From: a virus
DNA length: 20,738 nucleotides
Strand: one strand, 5' to 3'
Virus record (IMG/VR): IMGVR_UViG_3300047562_000283
Span: 1 to 20,738 of that record
Of this stretch, positions 8,501 to 16,595 are shown one piece after another (position 1 is the first letter of the stretch; every line of letters begins with the position of its first letter). Both the position numbers and the translations under genes were made by a program. A model generated the notes under the pieces. It saw only the letters and a program-made list of their open reading frames with translations, was not told where the DNA came from and did no database searches.

Positions 8501-8569
8501 GGCGACAAACTGGTCATCCAATTACCTGATGGCCGTACATTCTCTTTCCTACATGGTCGTAAGGTCTAA
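5558..8569 (+). CDS. Internal virion protein (gp15-like) with lytic transglycosylase and M23-like domains
   Basis: The product is 1003 aa against 747 in T7 gp15. It lies in the gp15 position between the gp14- and gp16-like genes. Residues 1-740 are a long, charged, mostly helical region without membrane segments, as expected for a core/ejection-tube protein. Residues about 745-870 are a soluble lytic transglycosylase domain: VESNF holds the probable catalytic Glu774, followed by GATGLGQLMP (786/796-795 region) and AYNQGP (837-842). It would cleave peptidoglycan so that the ejection tube can cross the wall. Residues about 890-1003 read as an M23-like domain in permuted order: GPHLD (903-907), HGIDFA (953-958), KGTPV (961-965) and FLHG (997-1000). 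T7 carries its transglycosylase in gp16 instead. GGAG lies eight bases before the ATG. Two bases separate its stop from the next gene. Confidence 0.88.
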   Translation: MEPRKYRGYAQSTGFNPIRVPDTVSRIARQGDRTLRSMQAVQDQLASNQSNYISGLERKQRVEDQNRDEVFNFNERQRRRVFDDEMRVLQRQQGIDPGSRIGDLEALAQFSKTVAEVTADIGKRQSENAMWDEYSKTYEFGLPIDRLEAQEAGYQALAETDERIQTVADRMQANGAPPEAVMSLRKVSGSRAVGQARALAEMAAMHYGPWLEKQFSQDNRTQIELNGETFTPAEVANDPVKRAAATSVLWKNYLTGNNLVGLSPALLAPAFKQMKMAEQQQLAEARTAYAIAGSEQMLDEAKAAAIPAFKTNPGQAFTTLVQSYARSLDQRGQPLGFTAGRQKAMDYLRLAIDTNDVTLETLDAIEDFPTPHQPNRTWGQLYGPELRKLREEVENNYIEDSRRQDSVLQQDGKRWADDVLKEISDNPQSEETLKRLVKYSLDTFGFVDDRLQYYVNNYSTEKIEAERLNDEFEKLAQANRLTLDMVTDPRVPFAVRQQWQNIAKQQSDARAQTGDFKVANEAIENAILAASQYNSATGDPKHYTIPLAIAEAKARFNSIVSTLIQSGKATPDQAAQQALQQVITDIGDGTSGRFEYSRTDQRGFVNIGFDGYGSTRQSVNDATKHLDAIKAKFAGGGGVASLDRFALIPRNTLEAINKQRNSPNVQPPAVANYISELLGGRVSSFEVLNRQLVAQGFDPLPTPEPLQQVERVISPELRRLLLYKPSPRRSMRAYAGIGNYNPALVPKGYGQLIAEVASSNGVDPGLLAGLVQVESNFNPNAVSRAGATGLGQLMPGTAAGLGVRNIRDPRENLQGAARYLRQMLDQFGGELTSGLRAYNQGPDNQQRYPNGVSDEARSYPTKVLRAAASFGFNPNGGSVWRNTATMRPKLVYRIDSIGPTSTGPHLDVKDTQGGMFGRYDLDKYIEVEVGGSRKPLSTVITDDQAAHRRRGSHGIDFAYPKGTPVFLKNGAQVISNSPTEHGDKLVIQLPDGRTFSFLHGRKV

Positions 8570-8571
8570 TT

Positions 8572-11500
8572 ATGACATATAGTCCACTCAGCACTGAGTT
8601 GCATGGTACGCCTGCAGCCTCTGTTGATCCTATCGCTTTAGAACGAGCGCAAGCTCAGATCAATGAAATTAACTCCATTGAAGAGCAACGTAAACGTGAC
8701 GAAGAAGAAAAGCAAAGACAAGAAGCAGAACTAGACAAGCAAGTACAGCAGCAATCACAGCAGCAGAACTCACTTGGTCAGATGGCTGCTACCACTTTGC
8801 AACGAGGCATCGAAGTACCGACTGCTCTTGTTGGTGGTACTATTGACTTTGTAGAAGGTATTGGTCAACGTTATAACATACCGTGGTTAGAGTTTCCAGA
8901 TCAATGGGAACCACAAAACACTACCACCCTTGGTAAGGCTCTTCGTTCCATCAGTGAAGTTGCTGTCCCCACAGTTGTTCTTTCTGCTTTAACCCGTCGT
9001 GGTGTCAATGCTGGTGCCACACGTATTGCTGGTGCAGAACGTGTTGCTAATGCACCAAAGATTGCAAAGTATCTTGGTAATGCCGGCCTTGATGCTGCTT
9101 CAGGTGTGGCTGTTGATTATGTCAGCCGTCAATCTGAAGATCATAATGCCATGGGTATCCTTAAGAAGAACTTCTTCCCGTGGATACCTGACAACATTGC
9201 CACACTTGACTCTGACTCTCCTGATGTCAAGCGTGCAAAGAATGTCTATGAAGGTGTAGGCCTTGGCCTTGCTGTTGACCTTCTTGGAGCCGGTATTAAA
9301 GCTGCTAAGTCAGTCTTTAAGTCCTCTGATGGTACGACCTATATCCCTAAAGATCAGCAAGCTAAGCAGCATTTTGAAGGTCTAGCTCAACGATCTGGTC
9401 CTCCTAAGTCTGATGATCCTGCTTCGGATTATGTGATTCGTTCGGTTGATAATCGAGAGCGTGTCACTGATGAGTGGGCTGAGCAGCAGTTCGCTAAGGA
9501 TCCTGATGGTCTTCAAGGTCCACACCCTGCTGTGAACTCCCCTATGTACGACGAAACAGAGCGTGCAGTGTTGGGTGTTCGTCAAGATGCTATCCCTCAG
9601 AACCTAGTTGATGGTGCTCGTATCTATCGCAATGAAGGCACTGTCAATGGCCGTATGGCTACTGTTATGACTGAAGCAGCCCAGAAGAATGGGCTTGAAG
9701 TTGATAACCTTCAGAAGCGTACCCTTGTTCAAGATACTGTCAAAAGCATCAATGAAACTGGTGACTTCCAAGCTGTTGTAAACGGCGTCCGCATCTCTAA
9801 AAAGGAGATGATCGAAGCGGCTGATCCAATGGTTCAGCAGATCATCAATCCAAACATGGATGTCGCTGCCGTCAAGAGTCTTTTTGATGATGGTAGGTCA
9901 CTAGAAGGTATCTCGCAAACTCGTTATATCAACGACCGTCAGTATGCTGCTGCAATGAGAGCTACTAAGCAACTCATTGATCAATATATTGGTCTTGATA
10001 CAGCACGTGCTTCTGCTCGTCTCCAGACAACAATGGCTGGTGAAGTAGCTGATATTGCACAAGGTGCTCGTCTTGTATGGAATGAAGTTGACACCACCCG
10101 TCAGCAAGAAATGATTTTCGACAAGATCGAATTTCTGATGGCTGAGATGGGTATCAACAAGTATGTCTCTGGTTGGTCTCTTAACAATAAGAAGGCCTGG
10201 GATCAAGTCATGAAGGAAGGTGATCCTGCTTCAATTCAACGCTTTGCTAAAGAAGCTGAAGCTGAGATCACCCAAGCTACTGCTGAGCGTATTGCTAAGG
10301 CAAAGGAGTTTGTATCTAGCCTCCAAGAGATCAAAGCTAGTAATCCTGAATTCCTTAAGCCCCTTATTGAAGCCTATGAGCTTACCGGTGGCAAGGTTGA
10401 CACGATTGATCGTCTTAATAAGTGGTTCCAGAACTCAACAGGTTTCTGGAAGAAAGCCTTCCTTGATGGTGAACCTGAAGTCCCCAGTGTCGTTGTACAG
10501 GGCCTCTGGGGCACGTTGTATAACTCGGTACTTAGCTCAACCCTAACCCCCCTCAAAGCCTTCACTTCGAACCTCACAGCTCTATTTGCTAAGCCTGTTT
10601 CAATCCTTGGTGGATCGATCATCGGTGGTGACAAGGAGACCTTCCAACGTTCGTTGGTACAACTAGGTAATCTTGGTGAAACCCTCCAGAAGGCAACTCA
10701 ACACTTCGGCTTTATCCTTAAGAAGTCCATCGAGAACCCTGATGGTGTCAGCTATGCAATGCGTGAAGACGTTGCTATCAAGAATGCTGACACTCTAATG
10801 TTACTTGAAAACGTTGCTAAGGCAAAGGCAGCACAAGGTGAGATGGGACCAACAGTTGTTGTTGGTATTGCCAAAGCACTTCATGATTTCAATAACCATC
10901 CTTGGGTCAGATATAGCGCCAACCTGATGACTGCAGGTGATGGTTTTGTTCGTAGTGTCATGGCCAACTTTGAAGCTCGTGGTCGTGTTTACGATGAAAT
11001 GGCTCGTGAGACAGGTGGTGTCATTGACCACGCTGCTCTCAATAAAGCACAAGCAAAGCTCTATGCAGAGATGTTTGATGCTAACGGCATGATCACTGAT
11101 AAGGCTGTTGAACATGCTAGTCGTGAGATTGCCATGAACCTTGATTCACCTGCTGTTCAAGGTTTATCGGCACTTCTTAACCGTTACCCTGCTTTTCGTC
11201 CATTTGTGATGTTCCCACGGACATCAATGAATGTTCTTAGCTTTGCCCATAAGCATAGTCCCTTGGCTCTTGCATTTGGTGAATCCAATCGCATTCTGAA
11301 TGCAAAGACTACTGATGAAATCAACGAGATTATGAAGTCTCGTGGAATCACTGACTTCTCCAAGCAACAGTGGGATCAAGTCGTTGCTGAAACCAAAGGG
11401 CGCATTGCTCTTGGCACTATTACCACAATGACTGCTTTCATGCTTTATTTGAGCGGTAGTCTGAGTGGCAACGGTCCATACGATAAAGAAGCACGGAATG

Positions 11501-12465
11501 CATGGACAAAGGCCGGCTGGCAACCTCGTTCTATCCGTAACCCTGTTACTGGTGAATGGCACAGCTATGACTCCTTTGAACCATTCTCTACCTACCTTGC
11601 TCTTGTCGCTGATATTGGTGACAACGTAGGTCATCTTGGCTCTGCAACAACTGAAGATCTCTCTAGGAAGCTTGCATTCGCCTTCTCTATGAACATCACT
11701 AACAAATCATTCCTGCAGGGCCTCACCCCTCTGAATGATATGTTGTCTGGTGATGAAGCAGGTTTCCAACGCTTCCTTGCCTCACAAGCTAATAACTTGG
11801 TTCCGTATGCAAGTCTCCGTAATCAACTTGGTCAGTTGATGTCCCCTGGCCTGCGTGAAGTTGATAATGAGTTTCAACAGCATGTTCGTAACCGCAATGC
11901 TTGGGTTGATGCATTCTCTCCAGAGACTGCTCTCCCTTATGCTCGTGACTTCATTGATGGCTCAAGGATTCGTGATTACGATCCGATGACCCGTATCCTC
12001 AATACTGTACTCCCGTTTAAAACAAACCCATCTACTGAACCTTATCGTCAGTGGTTGATCAAGACAGGCTTTGAAGCCATGCCTGTGTTGAAGAAGAGTA
12101 CAGGTGGTATTGATTACACGCCTAGAGAACGTGAGCTGATTGCATCCTACATGGGTCAATATGGTGATCTCCCCAGAAAGCTCACAAAGTTGATGAATAG
12201 AAAAGATCTTCAACGTGATCTTGAATTCTATACTAATCAACGTCGAGACTTTAATGTTTCCAGCGATCAGTTGGACCTCGCTAAGAGTCGTGTCCATGCA
12301 GCTATCCGTAAGGAATTCACTGCTGCTAAGAATCGTGCTGAAGCTGTCATGTATGCAGAGTATCCCAAACTCCGTCGTGATGCTGCTATTAAGTCTGTCA
12401 AGGAGAAAGCACAGCAACGAGGTGACTACGATTCAGTTCAACGTCTTCTTGCAATACCTAAGTAA
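8572..12465 (+). CDS. Internal virion protein (T7 gp16-like ejection protein)
   Basis: The product is 1297 aa, near T7 gp16 (1318 aa), and follows the gp15-like gene by two bases. T7 gp16 spans the inner membrane and pulls in the first part of the genome; the same role is inferred here. Residues about 22-66 are a Glu/Gln/Lys-rich coiled coil. Apolar Gly/Ala helices occur near 80-95, 125-135 and 225-245. A long apolar segment lies near 644-690 (GLWGTLYNSVLSSTLTPL onward), with another near 950-965 (TTMTAFMLYLSGSLSG). The segment HPWVRYSANLMTAGDGFVRS near 771-790 looks like the conserved core of cyanophage homologues. No transglycosylase motif is seen at its N-terminus, unlike T7, matching the transfer of that activity to the preceding protein. 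No clear SD is present. Confidence 0.85.
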   Translation: MTYSPLSTELHGTPAASVDPIALERAQAQINEINSIEEQRKRDEEEKQRQEAELDKQVQQQSQQQNSLGQMAATTLQRGIEVPTALVGGTIDFVEGIGQRYNIPWLEFPDQWEPQNTTTLGKALRSISEVAVPTVVLSALTRRGVNAGATRIAGAERVANAPKIAKYLGNAGLDAASGVAVDYVSRQSEDHNAMGILKKNFFPWIPDNIATLDSDSPDVKRAKNVYEGVGLGLAVDLLGAGIKAAKSVFKSSDGTTYIPKDQQAKQHFEGLAQRSGPPKSDDPASDYVIRSVDNRERVTDEWAEQQFAKDPDGLQGPHPAVNSPMYDETERAVLGVRQDAIPQNLVDGARIYRNEGTVNGRMATVMTEAAQKNGLEVDNLQKRTLVQDTVKSINETGDFQAVVNGVRISKKEMIEAADPMVQQIINPNMDVAAVKSLFDDGRSLEGISQTRYINDRQYAAAMRATKQLIDQYIGLDTARASARLQTTMAGEVADIAQGARLVWNEVDTTRQQEMIFDKIEFLMAEMGINKYVSGWSLNNKKAWDQVMKEGDPASIQRFAKEAEAEITQATAERIAKAKEFVSSLQEIKASNPEFLKPLIEAYELTGGKVDTIDRLNKWFQNSTGFWKKAFLDGEPEVPSVVVQGLWGTLYNSVLSSTLTPLKAFTSNLTALFAKPVSILGGSIIGGDKETFQRSLVQLGNLGETLQKATQHFGFILKKSIENPDGVSYAMREDVAIKNADTLMLLENVAKAKAAQGEMGPTVVVGIAKALHDFNNHPWVRYSANLMTAGDGFVRSVMANFEARGRVYDEMARETGGVIDHAALNKAQAKLYAEMFDANGMITDKAVEHASREIAMNLDSPAVQGLSALLNRYPAFRPFVMFPRTSMNVLSFAHKHSPLALAFGESNRILNAKTTDEINEIMKSRGITDFSKQQWDQVVAETKGRIALGTITTMTAFMLYLSGSLSGNGPYDKEARNAWTKAGWQPRSIRNPVTGEWHSYDSFEPFSTYLALVADIGDNVGHLGSATTEDLSRKLAFAFSMNITNKSFLQGLTPLNDMLSGDEAGFQRFLASQANNLVPYASLRNQLGQLMSPGLREVDNEFQQHVRNRNAWVDAFSPETALPYARDFIDGSRIRDYDPMTRILNTVLPFKTNPSTEPYRQWLIKTGFEAMPVLKKSTGGIDYTPRERELIASYMGQYGDLPRKLTKLMNRKDLQRDLEFYTNQRRDFNVSSDQLDLAKSRVHAAIRKEFTAAKNRAEAVMYAEYPKLRRDAAIKSVKEKAQQRGDYDSVQRLLAIPK

Positions 12466-12474
12466 TAGGCAATC

Positions 12475-13740
12475 ATGGCTATCACACAGAATACCTACAC
12501 AGGGGACGGATCTACCGTCCTCTTTTCTTTTACCTTTCCATATTTAGAGACTACTGATATCAAGGTGACACTTGACGGTAGTGTTACAACTGAATACTCC
12601 TTAGCCAACGCCACTACTATTGAATTTGATTCAGCACCTGCCAATGGTGTTGCCATTCGTATTTACCGAGAGACTGATGATGCGACTTTGGCAGCTACGT
12701 TTTATCCAGGTTCTGCCATTCGTTCTCAAGATCTTAATGAGAACTTTACGCAAAATCTCTATGTAACGCAGGAATCAAACCGAGATGCAAGTGCTGCTAA
12801 TGTTACAGCTAACAGTGCTTTAACTGCTTCAGCGGCAGCTACCAGTACAAGTAATACTGCATTAGCTCAAAGTACTGCAGCACAAACTGCGAGTGCGACA
12901 GCAGTTTCTACGGCAAATGCAGCTACCGCTACTGCTAATACTGCTTTATCACAAGCTTCAGCAGCAGTTGCTACAGCCGATACAGCAAATGCCAACTCAA
13001 CTGCAGCGTTGAATGCAGCGGCTGAAGCGCTTGCTTATGTAATTGTTGCGAACATTGCTGCTATTCCAGGTTCACCAAATAATGGTGATGCTGTACGTGT
13101 TACAGATTCTACGGGTATTGAGAGTTTCACACCCCTTAGTGGTGTTCCTGTTGGATTTGTTGGTGATTCTGGTCTAACGGCTGAGATTTATTATAGTACT
13201 CCATCAAGTAGTTGGGTGTGGGTACGTTATTACGCTGGTGATCCTGAGAATCGGTATGCTTCGGCTGCTGATATGACACAAGCACAATCCGATATTCTTG
13301 GTCTTGATAGCCAGAAGTTGGATGTAACGACAGCAGCAAGCACGTATCAGACACAGGCTGGGATGAGTAGTTATGTGCCTACGTCTGATATTGACGTTAC
13401 AGTCCAAAGCTACGACGCAGATACGGTTAAGCAAGACGTTCTACCGACGTTTACTGTTGCTACACGCACTACTGAACGGACTATTACAGCAGGTTCATTT
13501 GACCTTGCTACTGGTAACTTGTGGACTGTTGGAGCCATTACTGTTCCTAACCCCACCAATGCTGCTGCTGGTCAAACTGGAGCTATTCGGATTACTGCTG
13601 GTCCTGTGGTGTGGTCTTCTAACTTCAAGTTCCCTGGTGGTACTGCACCGACGATTGCTACGTTCCCAGCGATCATTCCGTATTACGTACAGGATAGCTC
13701 AACGATCCTGATGGGTAATGTTGTTGAGGGTATTGCGTGA
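12475..13740 (+). CDS. Tail fibre protein (T7 gp17-type N-terminus)
   Basis: The product is 421 aa. Residues 1-100 match the virion-attachment domain of T7-type fibres: MAITQNTYTGDGSTVLFSFT, the FPYLETTDIKVTLDG strand pair and the ending RSQDLNENFTQNLY. Residues 101-190 are a low-complexity Ala/Thr/Ser/Asn coiled coil (repeated TANTA, ASAA type units), the trimeric shaft. Residues 200-300 are beta-rich with the YQTQAGMSSYVPTSDIDVTV and VQSYDADTVKQDV pieces common in cyanophage fibres. The C-terminal 100 residues form a beta cap ending MGNVVEGIA. It is shorter than T7 gp17 (553 aa) and lacks an evident receptor knob, suggesting that it acts as an adaptor for the adhesins encoded downstream. 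A terminator-like hairpin lies within codons 10-19. Its TGA shares a base with the next ATG. Confidence 0.88.
   Translation: MAITQNTYTGDGSTVLFSFTFPYLETTDIKVTLDGSVTTEYSLANATTIEFDSAPANGVAIRIYRETDDATLAATFYPGSAIRSQDLNENFTQNLYVTQESNRDASAANVTANSALTASAAATSTSNTALAQSTAAQTASATAVSTANAATATANTALSQASAAVATADTANANSTAALNAAAEALAYVIVANIAAIPGSPNNGDAVRVTDSTGIESFTPLSGVPVGFVGDSGLTAEIYYSTPSSSWVWVRYYAGDPENRYASAADMTQAQSDILGLDSQKLDVTTAASTYQTQAGMSSYVPTSDIDVTVQSYDADTVKQDVLPTFTVATRTTERTITAGSFDLATGNLWTVGAITVPNPTNAAAGQTGAIRITAGPVVWSSNFKFPGGTAPTIATFPAIIPYYVQDSSTILMGNVVEGIA
12502..12531 (+). terminator. Terminator-like hairpin inside the tail fibre gene
   Basis: GGGGACGG (12502-12509) pairs with CCGTCCTC (12515-12522), eight pairs with one G-T, around a five-base loop. 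TTTTCTTTT (12523-12531) follows directly. Loop size and the nine-base T-tract are the same as in the terminator at 1544-1571. It encodes the fibre motif GDGSTVLFSF, so protein constraint may explain it. Alternatively it may attenuate transcription into the adhesin region. Confidence 0.45.
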
Positions 13741-16583
13741 TGAATAATGGTGAACAGTTCTTTAATACATCAGCCGCTGGTGGGTACACCATCTCTAGAT
13801 CCGTCCGTTTCAACAGCAGTGACAGTGCCTACTTGTCCAGAACCCCCGCATCAGCCGGCAACCGCAAGACGTGGACCTGGGCGGGATGGGTGAAAAGGAG
13901 CGGGACTGGTCAGTTTAATGAGCTTTTTAGTGTAGGTTCAAATAACTTCGACCTTCTCTTCAACAACAACGCCATTGAGATATATGAATATGATGGTGTA
14001 AGTACGTTATGGCAGCGGACAACAACTTCGGTCTATAGAGACTTTTCTGCTTGGTACCACATAGTTCTTGCTTACGACACAACGCAAGCAACTGCCGCGA
14101 ACAGAGTCAGGTTGTACGTCAACGGGACAGAAATTACTGTATTTTCTACAAACACTAACCCAACTCAAAACAGGGATGGCTATGTCAATGACACTATTGC
14201 TCATTACAGCGGAAGGCAGGCTGCTAACAACCGTTATTTAGATGCTTATTTGGCCGACATCCACTTCATCGACGGCCAAGCGTTAGACCCCACCAGCTTC
14301 GGTGAGTTCGACGACAACGGCATCTGGAACCCGATTGAATACGCCGGCACCTACGGCACCAACGGCTTCTACCTCCCCTTCTCCGATAACAGCACCGCCG
14401 CCGCATTAGGAACGGACACCAGTGGGAATGGGAATGATTGGACGCCGAACAACCTAAGTGTATTAAGTAAAAGTGGATATACAGGACCTAAATACTCGGG
14501 GAACGGCACTTTTACTTCTGGGCAGTCGTGGATTTGGACTCCCAATTGGCACCGATGGTTTGATGGAGATTTAACAACATTCGGAGATGCCTATGCCTAC
14601 TACGGGACCTCTACTTCAACACTAAATTTCCCCACACCTATAAGTGGATCGGTTATACGTTTTTACGCTGAGAATCCTTCTCAACCGGGAACAGGCGCCG
14701 ATGTCAATGGCACAACAATGTATGTAAGGCTTAATGGTCAAGCTGCCATTGCCTTAACATTCACATCCTCTGGTACAGCTCCAAATGCCGTTGGTTGGAC
14801 AGATGCGATTTCTATACCAGGCTCAAGCTTAACTCAACTTATTGTTTACCACTCTGCTCCTGTACATAGGCACATACGGATATACGGTGTAGAGGTTGAC
14901 TCTGTACTTCTAGAGGAAGTCACACTAGCTGACGTTGACACAGACTCCCTCGTAGACGTACCCACCAACGGCACCGAGACGGATACGGGTGTTGGTGCTG
15001 AGGTGAGGGGAAACTATTGCACTTGGAATCCGTTAGACAACCAGGGGCTGACACTTACCAACGGCAACCTCGACGTTTCTTGGAATACCAATAGCTGGTA
15101 TAACGTAAAGGCGGCTATTGGAGTTAGCACCGGCAAGTGGTACTACGAATACACTGTAAATAGTGGTGCAAGTTCTCAGATTATAGGGTTATTTGCGACA
15201 ACCACTGCTTTTCCTGCCGTTGGCGGCTTTGGTTATATGACAGTTTCCGCATCGGGCTGGGGCTATCAGCTAGATGGAAATAAGTCTAATAACGGCTCAT
15301 TTACGAATACAGGTACAACAGCAGGGGCTGGCGACTTGATCATGGTTGCCTATGATATGGACGCCGCAAAGGTCTGGTTCGGAGTAAATGGTGTTTGGCT
15401 GAACAGTGGCGATCCGGTGACAGGAGCAAATGCTGCTTTCAGCAACCTTTCTGGCACTCTTGCTCCGGCTATTTCAATGTTTGGCGCACAGAGCGGCTCA
15501 TTAAATACAGGCCAACGCCCCTTTGCCTACACCGCCCCCAGCGGCTTCAAGGCACTCAATACTGCATCTTTACCCGCCCCGACGATTGAAGACCCGTCCA
15601 CGGTGATGGATGTTGCTCTTTATACGGGCAATGGCAGTACGCAGACTATTTCGGGGTTGGGGTTTAGCCCGGATTTGGTGTGGATCAAGAGCAGGAGTTC
15701 TGCTTATAGTCATGCCTTATTTGATATTGTTCGCGGAGCAACTAAGCAGCTAAGCTCGGATAACACTTCGGCAGAAGCTACCTACGTCAACTCTTTTACT
15801 GCTTTCAATTCTGATGGGTTTTCAGTCGGGTCTGATGCCATCGTTAATAATTCATCGTCAACATTTGCCGCTTGGAACTGGGACGCCGGCAGCTCCACCG
15901 TCTCCAATAACGATGGCTCCATCACTACGAGTCTGAGAGCATCGCCTTCGAGCGGATTTTCCGTGGTGAGCTGGAGCGGAGTGAATGGTTCCAATGGCAC
16001 TATCGGTCATGGCTTGGGAGTTGCCCCGCAATTTGTCATTTTAAAAAACCGTGGCACTGCCGACAACTGGCGTGTCTATCACATCAGCGTTGGTGCAACT
16101 GGTTTTCTGCAACTTGCTAGCACTGGAGCAACAGTTACCTCCGACGAGTTTCAAAATACTTCGCCAACCTCAACAGTGTTTTACCTGCGTGGCAATACGT
16201 GGAACGCCGCAAATAATAACTACGTCGCCTACTGCTTCGCCCCAGTCGCGGGCTACAGCGCGTTCGGCAGCTACACCGGCAACGGCAGCACGGATGGTCC
16301 GTTTGTTTATACCGGACACAGAAGCCGGTTCGTTCTAATCAAGAGCGCTGGCAGTGGTGATCGTTGGACGATTCAGGACACCAGTCGCAGCCCTTACAAC
16401 GCATCAACTGACACGCTCGCGCCCAACTTGAGCAACGCCGAGCTGGCCAACGCCTTCAATCTAGACATTTTGAGTAACGGCTTCAAAGTGCGGAACACGA
16501 ACAGCGGCCACAACACCAATGGAGTCACCTATATCTGGGCAAGTTTTGCTGAGAACCCCTTCCAATACGCCCGCGCACGCTAA
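13740..16583 (+). CDS. Large multidomain adhesin (LamG, discoidin-like, SPRY-like)
   Basis: The product is 947 aa from the ATG at 13740, which overlaps the fibre stop as TGATG; an in-frame GTG at 13737 is a less likely start. Residues about 18-185 form a LamG/concanavalin-like domain (SVRFNSSDSAYLSRTP, WTWAGWVKRS, RVRLYVNGTEI). Residues about 250-390 are a galactose-binding/discoidin-like module (FDGDLTTFGDAYAYYG, IRIYGVEV). Residues about 425-585 are SPRY-like (GKWYYEYTV, KVWFGVNGVW). Residues about 622-947 hold repeated modules of phage adhesin type starting ALYTGNGSTQ and FGSYTGNGST, with FSPDLVWIKS, VAPQFVILKN and SRFVLIKSAG as repeated strands. The role is probably binding of host surface glycans. 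GC content alternates between high (14270-14420, 14940-15080, 16230-16500) and lower blocks, suggesting mosaic assembly. A structural protein is certain in type; the receptor is unknown. Confidence 0.82.
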   Translation: MNNGEQFFNTSAAGGYTISRSVRFNSSDSAYLSRTPASAGNRKTWTWAGWVKRSGTGQFNELFSVGSNNFDLLFNNNAIEIYEYDGVSTLWQRTTTSVYRDFSAWYHIVLAYDTTQATAANRVRLYVNGTEITVFSTNTNPTQNRDGYVNDTIAHYSGRQAANNRYLDAYLADIHFIDGQALDPTSFGEFDDNGIWNPIEYAGTYGTNGFYLPFSDNSTAAALGTDTSGNGNDWTPNNLSVLSKSGYTGPKYSGNGTFTSGQSWIWTPNWHRWFDGDLTTFGDAYAYYGTSTSTLNFPTPISGSVIRFYAENPSQPGTGADVNGTTMYVRLNGQAAIALTFTSSGTAPNAVGWTDAISIPGSSLTQLIVYHSAPVHRHIRIYGVEVDSVLLEEVTLADVDTDSLVDVPTNGTETDTGVGAEVRGNYCTWNPLDNQGLTLTNGNLDVSWNTNSWYNVKAAIGVSTGKWYYEYTVNSGASSQIIGLFATTTAFPAVGGFGYMTVSASGWGYQLDGNKSNNGSFTNTGTTAGAGDLIMVAYDMDAAKVWFGVNGVWLNSGDPVTGANAAFSNLSGTLAPAISMFGAQSGSLNTGQRPFAYTAPSGFKALNTASLPAPTIEDPSTVMDVALYTGNGSTQTISGLGFSPDLVWIKSRSSAYSHALFDIVRGATKQLSSDNTSAEATYVNSFTAFNSDGFSVGSDAIVNNSSSTFAAWNWDAGSSTVSNNDGSITTSLRASPSSGFSVVSWSGVNGSNGTIGHGLGVAPQFVILKNRGTADNWRVYHISVGATGFLQLASTGATVTSDEFQNTSPTSTVFYLRGNTWNAANNNYVAYCFAPVAGYSAFGSYTGNGSTDGPFVYTGHRSRFVLIKSAGSGDRWTIQDTSRSPYNASTDTLAPNLSNAELANAFNLDILSNGFKVRNTNSGHNTNGVTYIWASFAENPFQYARAR

Positions 16584-16595
16584 TACTAACTAATT

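Noticed and set aside
11962-12417. 151-codon minus-strand ORF over the gp16-like gene
   Set aside because: It is a shadow of a strongly supported gene on the + strand; no promoter or start signal was seen.
12781-13030. DNA tandem repeat in the fibre shaft
   Set aside because: The Ala/Thr/Ser/Asn-rich region is low-complexity coiled coil with no fixed DNA period that I could align.
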